From the NCBI GenBank assembly GCA_034506255.1, contig JAPDPX010000016.1, positions 1 through 50,950 of the forward strand: a DNA stretch of 50,950 bases, given 5' to 3'. The first letter of the stretch is position 1. Each line of letters begins with the position of its first letter. A program made the translations under genes and the position numbers. Below the pieces are notes generated by a model. The model made no database searches. It was not told the DNA's origin and was given only the letters and a program-made list of their open reading frames with translations. This document shows, in pieces, positions 8,155 to 16,222 of the stretch. Origin of the DNA: a candidate division KSB1 bacterium (GTDB lineage Bacteria; Zhuqueibacterota; Zhuqueibacteria; Zhuqueibacterales; Zhuqueibacteraceae).

Positions 8155-9303
8155 TCAGCGCCGGAGCGCCGCAGTCAGCACACTCACCGGCACCAGCAGG
8201 CAGCCCTTGTTGCCGCCGCCGCCACCCGGCTCGGCGATGGTGAGGCCCACTTCCGCCCAGCCGGTGCGCACCGCCTGCTGCTCCAGGCTGCCCCTGCCAA
8301 AAAGCTCGCCGGCCACCTGATAAGTGAGATTGGCCGCCTCCTGAAAATCGGAGCGCGTGGCGAGTTTGTCGCGCAACGTGACATACCAGATGCGGCCGGC
8401 TTTTTCCCAGGCATGGCCGCCCAGCTCGCGCGCGACGACGTAGAACGCATGATTGGGAATGCCGGAGTTGATATGCACGCCACCGTTGTCATAGTCGACG
8501 TTCCGGTAGGCGCTCATGTGGGCCGGCTGTGGATCCTCACCCAGCACGGGATCGTGGTAAGCCGTGCCCGGCGCTTTCATCGAGCGCAGCGCCACGCCGT
8601 TGACGTTGGCAGTAAGCAGGCCCTGGCCAATGAGCCAGTCGGCCTCGGCCGCGGTTTGATGGCGCTGGCGTTGCTTGACCAATGCGCCGAACACGTCGGA
8701 GAAGGATTCGTTGAGCGCGCCGGCCTGCTCCCAATACACCAGCCGTGCCTCATGCTGGGTGACGCCATGCGTCAGCTCGTGGGCGATGATGTCCACCGCA
8801 ATGGTGAAGCGGTTGAACAGACGCTCGGCCACCGGCAGATCCTCATCCCCGTCGCCATAGACCATTTGCTCGCCGTTCCAGAAGGCATTGTCATAGCCCT
8901 GGTCGTAATGCACCGTGGAAGTCAAGCGCAGACCGTTGCCGTCGATGGAATCGCGGCCGTAGACTTCTTTGAACAGTTGATACGTCGCGCCCGCGCCCTC
9001 ATAGGCTTCATCCACCGCCGGATCGCCGCTTGCGGGTTCCCCCTCACGGCGCACCTTCTGGCCGGGCAGGGACTTGCCGTGGCGCGCGTCATACACCACG
9101 CGCTCCAGTTGTTCCGCACGCGCCAATTTGGCGAGGGTGACATGCTCGGTCAGCGTCTGACGCTGGCTGCGGAATTGTTCGGAGACTTCCAGCGTGCGTC
9201 GCGCCCATTGTTGCTGTGCCGGCGTGCCGTGCTCCGCGATGCGCTTGAGCAGGTGTGGCGGCACGATGCATTGCATCCGGTTGCCGCGAGTGTGCTGATG
9301 CAT
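8155..9303 (-). CDS. Protealysin-like M4-family zinc metalloprotease
   Basis: A 382-residue thermolysin-family peptidase. The zinc motif HELTH is at about residues 175-179 (DIIAHELTHGVTQHEA) and the third ligand is the glutamate in GALNESFSD near 199. The catalytic histidine region is DNGGVHINSGIPNHAFY. It has no signal peptide. The short N-terminal propeptide carries IVPPHLLKRIAEHG, the PPxLL-type element of protealysin precursors. Such enzymes fold and mature in the cytoplasm and can act inside neighbouring or host cells. The start could also be the downstream ATG at about 9276. The inhibitor gene follows directly, forming a protease-inhibitor pair. Confidence 0.92.
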   Translation of the reverse strand: MHQHTRGNRMQCIVPPHLLKRIAEHGTPAQQQWARRTLEVSEQFRSQRQTLTEHVTLAKLARAEQLERVVYDARHGKSLPGQKVRREGEPASGDPAVDEAYEGAGATYQLFKEVYGRDSIDGNGLRLTSTVHYDQGYDNAFWNGEQMVYGDGDEDLPVAERLFNRFTIAVDIIAHELTHGVTQHEARLVYWEQAGALNESFSDVFGALVKQRQRHQTAAEADWLIGQGLLTANVNGVALRSMKAPGTAYHDPVLGEDPQPAHMSAYRNVDYDNGGVHINSGIPNHAFYVVARELGGHAWEKAGRIWYVTLRDKLATRSDFQEAANLTYQVAGELFGRGSLEQQAVRTGWAEVGLTIAEPGGGGGNKGCLLVPVSVLTAALRR

Positions 9304-9777
9304 GGACCTTGCCTTTTCAGGAAGAGTAAGCGGTTCGAGCTTGCATTATCGGCGGACACGTCTTGTTAACGCCGCCGGCAGTATCGTCGCAATCGGCCTC
9401 AACTTACAACAAAACCGCAGAAAGTCAATCGCCAATTTGGGGAGTTGTGATCTGCCCGGCAACTGCCCGTCCTGCCAGCTCGATCCGTCGCAACCGGGCT
9501 GTGCGGCTCCGACACCCGGCATCTCCCGTCATTGGGGTTTGGAATAAGCGCCTCTGCCCGCTGGGTCATGCTGCCAGTCTCTCCCCGGCTTTGGGGGGGA
9601 ACCGCCGATTGCAGAGAAGATTCTGTGCCGGAGTAGATGCTTGCGGGATCACAAGCATGGCGATGCTCCGCACCACAAAAATCACACAGACCGCCAGGTT
9701 TCCCCTCGTGCTCTTGGTGGATTGCGTGGTTCGAAAACCTTCGCGGTGACGGTACCGTGCCCTTTCTGATCGGTCAC

Positions 9778-9963
9778 GGCTTGGCCGTGGCATTCCGGCA
9801 GAGAGCATCCGCAGGATCGCAAGAGCAGGCCACGGTCGAACCGTGGCGGAACGTTGATCCTTTGCGAAACCCCTGCGGCTTCGCGTCCTGGCGTGTTCTG
9901 GCTTTTGGGATTTTATCGTTTCGAAAAAGTTGGCAGCATTGGGCTTCCAGCCTGCCTGCAGGC
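9778..9963 (+). repeat. Dispersed ~185-base intergenic element, copy A
   Basis: It aligns by eye, with few gaps, to the reverse complement of 12923-13106. Both copies share GGCCGTGGCATTC, GCAGAGAGC, GGATCGCAAGA, GCCACGGTC, TTTGCG and GAAAAAGTTGGCAGCAT in the same order. Partial copies occur at 22066-22345 and 47556-47645. There is no open frame conserved between copies. Confidence 0.7.
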
Positions 9964-10138
9964 CTTTTCGTACCTGAATTTTGCACTGAATTGGCTAAAA
10001 TCGCAATTCAAGCGGTTCAGAAATTGTTTTGATTCACCCAGTGGGTGTTGCAAAAAATTTTTTGCACAGCTGGCTTTGCTTTTAACTCCGCTGGAAGTGG
10101 GATGTTTATAGCAGCAGTGCGCTGTTTAGGTTTTGAAA

Positions 10139-10275
10139 ACTCCGTCGGAGTGAAATGTGCTTCTCGCCAAATAATCGAGGCGTGTATCAACGAAGTGCGA
10201 CATGTCACTCCTGCGGAGTTTGAGAATGGTGGTAACTTGGAATTGACTACAAACATTGCACCCCTGGCGGGGTTA
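10139..10275. repeat. Cluster of short GC-rich hairpins
   Basis: Three small near-perfect hairpins follow each other: ACTCCGTCGGAGT near 10139, ACTCCTGCGGAGT near 10207 and CCCCTGGCGGGG near 10261. They are separated by AT-richer sequence. The form resembles the hairpin-plus-spacer units found around the transposase at 49.8-50.8 kb. Confidence 0.5.
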
Positions 10276-10483
10276 GTCAGAGTGCACAACCGATCACAAT
10301 TAACTGTGCCCTTTGCTGCAAAATTCAGATCGTAACAAACTTGAACCGCGAAGTCGGGAAGAACACCGGGCTGGTATTGCTTTGTGTACTTGGCGGCCTG
10401 GCGCTTCAAAAAATCTTCGTGGTCGGGATTTGGGGGGGGGCATCATTGTCATGCGTGCGCCCATCCGGCACACTGACAACGTT

Positions 10484-10545
10484 GCGCAGATTTTCTGTCT
10501 GCCTGCGGGCTGGAATGCTGTGCCACGGCATTTTCGGAGGAATGT
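10484..10545 (+). repeat. REP-like cloverleaf element, degenerate copy
   Basis: It carries GCAGATTTTCTGTCTGC, then GGGCTGGAATGCTGTGCCAC and GGCATTTTCGGAGGAATG. This is the same order of parts as the better copy at 10563-10643, but the second stem is eroded. Confidence 0.55.
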
Positions 10546-10562
10546 CCATGCCGCTCGCGGGA

Positions 10563-10643
10563 CACCCATCACGATGAAAATGTAGCGCAGACATCTTGTC
10601 TGCCTGCAGGCTGGAAGCCTGCGCTACGGCATTTTCGGAGGAA
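10563..10643 (+). repeat. REP-like cloverleaf element
   Basis: The core has an outer stem GTAGC/GCTAC enclosing two hairpins: GCAGAC(ATCTT)GTCTGC and GCAGGCT(GGA)AGCCTGC. It is preceded by ACACCCATCACGATGAAAAT and followed by GGCATTTTCGGAGGAAT. An almost identical element lies at 13474-13554, and weaker relatives at 10484, 16112, 22124 and 47751. Confidence 0.75.
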
Positions 10644-10760
10644 TCAAGGGGACGGCGGAGGAATCCAGAGGGCAGTGATTGCGCGGGCTTTTGTTTCATG
10701 ACAGGATTGCCGGCCGTTGCATGCAACCGCCGGCAATCCTGAATTTTTCCTGTGCCAGGC

Positions 10761-11063
10761 TTACCAGGAGCGGCGTCCGCCGCCACGGCGCTCGAAACCG
10801 CCGCTGCTGCGCCGCTCATTATTGCGCGGCCGGGCCTCATTGACGTTCAGCGCTTTGCCATCCAGATCACGGCCGTTCAAGCTGGACATGGCGGCTTCGG
10901 CTTCGCTTTTGGCGGGCATTTCCACGAAACCAAAGCCCTTGGACTCGCCGCTGAATCTGTCCTTGATGACTTCGGCCGAGGTCACCTGCCCGAAGGTCTC
11001 GAACATTTGTTGCAGGGCATCGGAGGTGACGCGGCGCGAGAGGTTGCCAACGAAAATTTTCAT
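10761..11063 (-). CDS. RRM-type RNA-binding protein
   Basis: A 100-residue single-RRM protein: RNP2 is KIFVGNL at residues 2-8, RNP1 is KGFGFVEM near 42-49, and the tail is Gly/Arg-rich (GGFERRGGGRRSW). These small proteins bind single-stranded RNA and are often cold-induced in cyanobacteria and FCB bacteria. It follows the DEAD-box helicase gene by 50 bases on the same strand, so the two probably form an RNA-remodelling operon. Start ATG 11063 is preceded by an AGGATG stretch. Confidence 0.92.
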   Translation of the reverse strand: MKIFVGNLSRRVTSDALQQMFETFGQVTSAEVIKDRFSGESKGFGFVEMPAKSEAEAAMSSLNGRDLDGKALNVNEARPRNNERRSSGGFERRGGGRRSW

Positions 11064-11113
11064 GGGAAAACCATCCTGAAATTAAATGTGAACAGCATGA
11101 GTGTGAGTGATGA

Positions 11114-12364
11114 CTAATTGAAAGCAAAACGTCGGCTGCGCGTCCGGCCGGCGGCCGGACCGCCGTGGCGCCGGGCAGGAACCCGCGCATGAAAACTGCG
11201 CGGCCGGCGTTCGCGCGGTTCGGCGGTGGCGGAAGACGGCCGGCTGTAGTCAAAATCCGCCAGGGTGTGGCGCGGGATTTTGACCTTGATCAAATGTTGA
11301 ATGGCAGCCAGGGCATTTTCCTCCGCCGGTGTGACCAGGGTGAGCGCCTCGCCCACGGCTTGCGCGCGGGCGGTGCGACCGATGCGATGCACGTAATCCT
11401 CCGGCGTCACCGGGACGTCGAAATTGATCACATGCGAAATGCCGTCGATATCCAGGCCGCGCGCGGCAATGTCGGTGGCCACCAGGATGCGATAGACACG
11501 GTCGCGGAATCCTGCGAGCGCAGCCAGTCGCTGGCCTTGCGTGCGGTCGCCGTGAATCATCGCGGCCTGGAAGCCGCTGTCCTTCAGGCGGAGCGCCAGG
11601 CGCACCGTGCGATCCTTGGTGCGCGTGAAAATCAACACTGACTCCATCTCGTGCTGCTGCAGCAACGCCAGCAGCAGCTCGGTCTTGAGATGGCCCGGCA
11701 CCGGATAAGCAGCCTGGCTCACGCCTGCCGCCGGCGCCGCCTGCCGGCCGACTTGCACGGTGGCCGGGTCGCGCAGAATTTTGCGGCTGAGTTCGAGAAT
11801 CTCCCGGGGCATGGTGGCGGAAAACATCATGGTCTGGCGCTGCGGCGGCAGACGGGCAATGATGCGGTTGACGTCGGGCAGAAAGCCCATGTCCAGCATG
11901 CGATCGGCCTCGTCGAGCACCAGCACCTCCAGGCCGTCGAAGCGGCCCACGCCGCTCTTCATGTGATCCAGCAGCCGGCCGGGCGTGGCCACGATCACGT
12001 CGGTGGCCAGGCGCAAGGCGCGCTGTTGCGGCGCCAGCCCGACCCCGCCGTAGATGGCGGCCGTATAAAGTTTGGTGTATTGCATCAGCCCCTGCATGAC
12101 TTCGTTGATCTGCGCCGCCAGCTCGCGTGTGGGCGTGAGAATCAGCGCGCGAATCCTGCCGCTCAGGATGGGGTGCAGCCGGTTCAAAATCGGCAGGGCA
12201 AAGGCTGCGGTCTTGCCGGTGCCGGTTTGCGCGCAGCCGATGAGATCCCGGCCGCGGAGGGCAAGGGGGATGGCCTGTTCCTGAATGGGCGTCGGCTCAT
12301 GATAGCCCAACTGATCGAGTGCTTTCAGCAGATCGGCATGCAGGCCGAAACGGTGAAACGACAT
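11114..12364 (-). CDS. rhlE: DEAD-box ATP-dependent RNA helicase, RhlE-like
   Basis: This 416-residue helicase has the full motif set in order: Q motif with EPTPIQEQAIP, Walker A AQTGTGKT, PTRELA, GG, TPGRL, DEAD (VLDEADRMLD), SAT (FSATMP), and C-terminal ARGLDI and HRIGRTARA. The basic, Arg-rich tail (RRPRSFHARVPARRHGG) is typical of RhlE proteins. It unwinds short RNA duplexes, acting in ribosome assembly and RNA decay. The RRM gene immediately downstream suggests a joint role in RNA structure, perhaps at low temperature. No distinct promoter could be picked out upstream. Confidence 0.93.
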   Translation of the reverse strand: MSFHRFGLHADLLKALDQLGYHEPTPIQEQAIPLALRGRDLIGCAQTGTGKTAAFALPILNRLHPILSGRIRALILTPTRELAAQINEVMQGLMQYTKLYTAAIYGGVGLAPQQRALRLATDVIVATPGRLLDHMKSGVGRFDGLEVLVLDEADRMLDMGFLPDVNRIIARLPPQRQTMMFSATMPREILELSRKILRDPATVQVGRQAAPAAGVSQAAYPVPGHLKTELLLALLQQHEMESVLIFTRTKDRTVRLALRLKDSGFQAAMIHGDRTQGQRLAALAGFRDRVYRILVATDIAARGLDIDGISHVINFDVPVTPEDYVHRIGRTARAQAVGEALTLVTPAEENALAAIQHLIKVKIPRHTLADFDYSRPSSATAEPRERRPRSFHARVPARRHGGPAAGRTRSRRFAFN

Positions 12365-12922
12365 GATGGTCCTTGAAAATGGGTCGCAGCGGGAAAGTGC
12401 AAAGAGATCACTCTCTTCCGGAAGCGATTGCAGGGAGAAATGTTACCGTGGCCCGGGAATCTCTTTGTCTTCAAGTCAGCTCTTGATTTCTTCCACCGAT
12501 GCCAACGGCAGCAGGGCAGGGGAGGCGGTGCGGCAGGCAGCCGCACAGAAGAGATGAATGCGAAGAATTTCGGCAATAACCACTGAATGTTTGTGGTGGG
12601 ATCACGCGCGGATTGAGAACAACCGGGGCTCATCACCACCTGTGTCACGTATCAACTTTTTGCCGCCGCTCCCGGGCGAATCTTGTATCTTCGCCCTGTG
12701 CAGCCCGTTTGTGATACGCGGGGTCAACATACGAATAACTTTCGCCGAAAACAAGCACGATTATAAATTATTTTCAATTTGTCACAGGCGGGCATGCTGC
12801 TCACTGCCACAGCCGGTGAGGTCGCACGGCGCGTGACAAAAGCCGGTCCCCGGCAAATCTGCCGTGAGCGTATAATCCCGCCGGCGTAATCCTTCAGTAA
12901 TGTGCGGAGCACCGCAGGCAAC

Positions 12923-13106
12923 CCTGCCTGCAGACGAGAAGCCCCATGCTGCCAACTTTTTCGCAGCGATAAAATTCAAAAACCAAAACATGCAGGGATG
13001 CGCAGCCGCGGGTTGCGCAAAGAATAACCGTTCCGCTGCGGTTTGACCGTGGCTTTATCTTGCGATCCGGCGGAAGCTCTCTGCAGGAATGCCACGGCCA
13101 GGCTAC
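12923..13106 (-). repeat. Dispersed ~185-base intergenic element, copy B (inverted)
   Basis: On the minus strand it runs from GCCTGGCCGTGGCATTCCTG to GAAAAAGTTGGCAGCATGGG, collinear with copy A at 9778-9963. Copies A and B therefore flank the helicase-RRM pair as inverted repeats about 3 kb apart. Confidence 0.7.
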
Positions 13107-13473
13107 GGCAGATCAAAGTGGTTGACCGTCGGGATCAAATCGGCGTTCCCCGCTGACGGGATCAATCTGAGTGCAAAATTCAGGGTGAAAAATTAGTGAC
13201 ATTGGAGAAGAGCGCTGTGCCAAGTCCCAACACGCAACTGAGGCATTACCCTCCGGTATGCGTCGCTCTCCGCCGCACCGCGTGTCGCGCTTGGAGAAAG
13301 GCACGGCCCCGGCTCGTGGAATTGCAGTTGCTTTTCGTTTCCGAAAATGATTCTTTGCGCGTGAAAAACGGCCGCCAACCGGCACCTTGGTGCCACAGTG
13401 TCAAGCTCTAAAATCCGCTGCACAACTCAAAACTGTCATTCATTCCAGGGGGGAATTTGACATCTGTATTTGT

Positions 13474-13554
13474 ACACCCATCACGATGAAAATGTAGCGC
13501 AGACCTCTTGTCTGCGGGCAGGCTGGAAGCCTGCGCTACGGCATTTTTGTGGGG
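13474..13554 (+). repeat. REP-like cloverleaf element
   Basis: Nearly identical to 10563-10643, including the leading ACACCCATCACGATGAAAAT and both internal hairpins. The loop of the first hairpin changes (CTCTT for ATCTT) while both stems are kept. It lies about 75 bases before the next gene's start. Confidence 0.75.
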
Positions 13555-13630
13555 AGATTCTTACAGCGTGACCTCTGGTGGGTGGAGGTGCCAACTTAAC
13601 GCTGCCCTTCGTCTGATACCGTAATTTGCC

Positions 13631-15940
13631 ATGAAGACCATTCGCCCGAGTCAAATTTTTGCCCTGGTCATCCTGCTTTCCAGTTTTTACTACCTGGGCA
13701 ATGCGCCACGCCAATGGCAGGATCCCCGCCACTGGCCCGCGCGCGAGCAAATTCTGGACGCGCTCTTTTCCGGCCGGAGGCTGCTTTTTGTCTACGGCAC
13801 AGGGCGGCCGGAGCTGGTGGCGCAATACCGCGCCCGGGCCGCCGCATACCAAAAGCGCATGCGCCGGTTGCAAGTCATCATCAAAAGCGATCGCGAAGTG
13901 ACGCGCGCGGAGCTGGCCGCCCAGCCCGTTTATCTTGCCGGCACCCTCGCCTCCAATTCCTGGCTGGCGCATTTCTCCCCCCGGCTGCCGGTGCAATTTC
14001 ACCATGACAGCTTTCAGTTTTTGGGCAAGGTTTATCGCGAGCCCGGTGATCTCATCGCACTGTTTTATCCCAACCCGGAGAATCCGCAACAGCCCCTGCT
14101 GCTGTTGGCCGGCAATCGTGATGAAGCGGTGCTGCGTTCCGAGTTTTTTCGCCCCGGCGGCGATTATCGCCTCTTGCGTGAGGGCGAATGTCTTGTGTTC
14201 GGCAACTTCTCACAAGCCGCCGGCCGGCGCTGGGCCTTTGATCCCGCCGGTCACCACGACTTTGCCGCGGAAACGCGCCTGGCGAAGGTCACCGAACATT
14301 TTCGCTTCCACCTCCACGGTGAGGTGTTGCCGGCCGCCGGGCTGGAAGCGTTTGCCGCAGAGCGCGAGCGGCACCTGCAACGTCTTTCTGCGTTTCTCGG
14401 CAATCCCTCCGCCGGCACGCGTCTGGATTATCATCTCTATCCCAGTTTTGAAATCAAGGGGCTGATCACCGGCAACACGGAAATCGCGCATTGCGATCAG
14501 GCACGCCAGGCGGTGCATGTCACGGTCAATTCCTGGGTGCGCGGGGAGACGGAAGGCTGTGAAGCGGATTTGGTGATCGCACGCTCGCTGGGTCTGCCCC
14601 GGCACACGCTGCTGGCAACCGGTCTGCGCCTCTCCTTCACGGACAACTGGCGCGGCCGCGGGCATGCGTATTGGGCCGGCCGGCTTCATCTCTCCGGCAA
14701 TGTGCCGGCGCTGGCCGAGATGCTCGACAACGCCAGTTTCGAGCGCGAATCTTGTCTGCTCATGGCGCCGCTGGCCGCGGCTTTTGTCGATTTTCTCATT
14801 CAGCATTGGGGCCGCGAAAAATTTCTGGCAAACTACACTCACTGGTCGCCGGCGGCGGCGGAAGTCGAGCGTCTTGATCGGCAATGGCGCGCTTACCTCG
14901 AACGACTGGCGCAAAACTTTCGCGCGCAAATCGCCGAGGATCGGGCGCGTTTTCCCCGGGCAGATGTCTTCCAAAAAGGCTTCTGCCACGCCCACGAAGG
15001 TTATCAAATCTTCAACGGCTATCTCTCGCGCCGCTCCGATGCCGCGCTCGCCAGGCTGGCGGAGCTGGGCGTGAATGCCGTGTCGCTCACGCCCTTTGCT
15101 GCGATCACAGATCCGCAGCGGCCCGAGTTTTTCCGCTTCTGGCGCAGCGCCGGCAGTGAAAACGATGAAAGCGTGATCCATGCCGCACGCACGGCGCAGC
15201 AACTGGGCATGGCGGTCATGCTCAAACCGCATATCTGGGTGGGACACGGCGGTTGGCCGGGTGACATCAAAATGACCACGCCACAAGACTGGCAGCGCTT
15301 TTTCGATTTTTATTATCGCTGGATCCGCCACTATGCCCTGCTGGCGGAGATGTACGGCATGGAAAGACTCTGCCTGGGCGTGGAGCTGTCACAGACCACG
15401 CTCGGCCATGAGCAGGAATGGCGTGCGTTGATTGCCCGCCTCCGACAGCTCTACAGCGGCGAGCTGGTCTATGCCGCCAATTGGGGGGAGGAGTTCGAAA
15501 ATATCCGTTTCTGGGATGCGCTCGATTATATCGGTCTCAACTGTTACTACCCGCTCAGTGAAAAGGAGAACGCCAGCGATGCCGATCTCGCAGCCGGCGC
15601 CACGGCCGTGATGGAGAAGGTCGCCGCTGTGGCCCGGCGTTTTCGCAAGCCGGTGTTGTTCACCGAGGTGGGGTTCACCAGCACGGCTGCGCCCTGGCGG
15701 CAGCCGCATGCCGATGGTCGCGGCCGGCCGCTGAATTTGACGGATCAGGCGCGCTGTTATGAAGCCGTGTTGCAGGCACTCGCCGGCAAGTTTTGGTGCC
15801 GCGGCCTTTACTGGTGGAAGTGGCCGAGCGATCTCACGCAGGGCGGGCCGCAAGACACGCAATTCACACCCAACAACAAACCGGCGGAGCAAGTAGTGGC
15901 GCGGTGGTATCGCCACGGTCTGGCAGCGCCGGCTGAGTGA
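13631..15940 (+). CDS. Membrane-anchored protein with C-terminal GH113-like glycoside hydrolase domain
   Basis: A 769-residue protein with an N-terminal hydrophobic segment (residues 8-24). The C-terminal ~300 residues, from QKGFCHAHEGYQIFNGYLSR, form a TIM-barrel resembling GH113 beta-mannanases and the related GTA-type barrel. Candidate acid/base is E585 (CLGVELSQTT) and candidate nucleophile E679 (LFTEVGFTS), with GLNCYYPL between them and KPHIWVGHGGWPGDI earlier. The N-terminal ~460 residues match nothing I recognise with confidence; the region near LDYHLYPSFEIKGLITGNTE recalls peptidase-MA-like proteins but has no HExxH. The start lacks a clear ribosome-binding site. The substrate is unknown. 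Confidence 0.8.
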   Translation: MKTIRPSQIFALVILLSSFYYLGNAPRQWQDPRHWPAREQILDALFSGRRLLFVYGTGRPELVAQYRARAAAYQKRMRRLQVIIKSDREVTRAELAAQPVYLAGTLASNSWLAHFSPRLPVQFHHDSFQFLGKVYREPGDLIALFYPNPENPQQPLLLLAGNRDEAVLRSEFFRPGGDYRLLREGECLVFGNFSQAAGRRWAFDPAGHHDFAAETRLAKVTEHFRFHLHGEVLPAAGLEAFAAERERHLQRLSAFLGNPSAGTRLDYHLYPSFEIKGLITGNTEIAHCDQARQAVHVTVNSWVRGETEGCEADLVIARSLGLPRHTLLATGLRLSFTDNWRGRGHAYWAGRLHLSGNVPALAEMLDNASFERESCLLMAPLAAAFVDFLIQHWGREKFLANYTHWSPAAAEVERLDRQWRAYLERLAQNFRAQIAEDRARFPRADVFQKGFCHAHEGYQIFNGYLSRRSDAALARLAELGVNAVSLTPFAAITDPQRPEFFRFWRSAGSENDESVIHAARTAQQLGMAVMLKPHIWVGHGGWPGDIKMTTPQDWQRFFDFYYRWIRHYALLAEMYGMERLCLGVELSQTTLGHEQEWRALIARLRQLYSGELVYAANWGEEFENIRFWDALDYIGLNCYYPLSEKENASDADLAAGATAVMEKVAAVARRFRKPVLFTEVGFTSTAAPWRQPHADGRGRPLNLTDQARCYEAVLQALAGKFWCRGLYWWKWPSDLTQGGPQDTQFTPNNKPAEQVVARWYRHGLAAPAE

Positions 15941-15974
15941 CGGGAGGAGTCGCATGTCTCAGCGGCGCAACCCG

Positions 15975-15996
15975 TGCCACCGCCCGGGCGGTGGCA
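15975..15996. terminator. Perfect 22-base palindrome between convergent genes
   Basis: TGCCACCGCCC is followed at once by its exact reverse complement. It sits 35 bases past the stop of the GH113-like gene and about 230 bases from the end of the convergent amylase gene. There is no T-run after it, so rho-independent termination is uncertain; it could instead be a protein-binding site. Confidence 0.35.
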
Positions 15997-16111
15997 TGAA
16001 GATGCTGCCGATGTTTTCCGCCAGGCCGCTCGAGACCGAAGGCCTGCGGAGCAAAATTTCGCGGGCGTGATCGTTTTTTGCCGTGTGGCTGTGCCTGTCC
16101 GCTTGGGCCGC

Positions 16112-16185
16112 CAGCACGATGAAAATGCCGCACCGCCCTCTTGTCTGCCTGCCGGCGGACAGTCTGCGCCGGTGTATTTTCATGC
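16112..16185 (+). repeat. REP-like element, divergent copy
   Basis: CAGCACGATGAAAATG is followed by CCTCTTGTCTGCCTGCCGGC and CAGTCTGCGCCGGTGTATTT. The order of parts is that of the cloverleaf family, but the stems are partly rearranged. Confidence 0.5.
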
Positions 16186-16222
16186 AGACAGGCGCGGTCG
16201 CCACCGTCCGGGACATTTGTTA

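Larger units (their letters stand above)
9304..10760. other. Repeat-rich gene-free region
   Basis: About 1.45 kb without a convincing gene. Open frames on both strands are short, lack ribosome-binding sites and overlap the repeats listed separately. It holds one copy of a ~185-base dispersed element (9778-9963), a cluster of short hairpins (10139-10275) and two copies of a REP-like cloverleaf (10484-10545 and 10563-10643). A CACCCAGTGGGTG mini-hairpin and an A6T6 tract lie near 10035-10065. Confidence 0.6.
12365..13630. other. Repeat-rich gene-free region
   Basis: About 1.27 kb between the divergent helicase and GH113-like genes. I see no gene with a credible start; frames on both strands are short and disagree with each other. 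It contains the inverted second copy of the ~185-base element (12923-13106), a REP-like cloverleaf (13474-13554) and an AT-rich patch near 12725-12785. Confidence 0.55.

Noticed and set aside
9701..9740. Similarity between CTCGTGCTCTTGGTGGATTG here and CTCTTGGTGAATCGCTGCG near 50833
   Set aside because: The match is short and gapped; it may hint at another repeat family but cannot be supported by eye.
9363..10032. Short plus- and minus-strand frames as possible small genes
   Set aside because: They overlap each other and the dispersed element, lack ribosome-binding sites and are not conserved between the repeat copies.
13113..13385. A 90-codon minus-strand frame before the GH113-like gene
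   Set aside because: No start signal, no recognisable domain, and it lies in repeat-rich DNA next to copy B of the dispersed element.
15975..15996. Firm call of a rho-independent terminator at the perfect palindrome
   Set aside because: No U-tract follows on either strand, so it is listed only as a low-confidence candidate.
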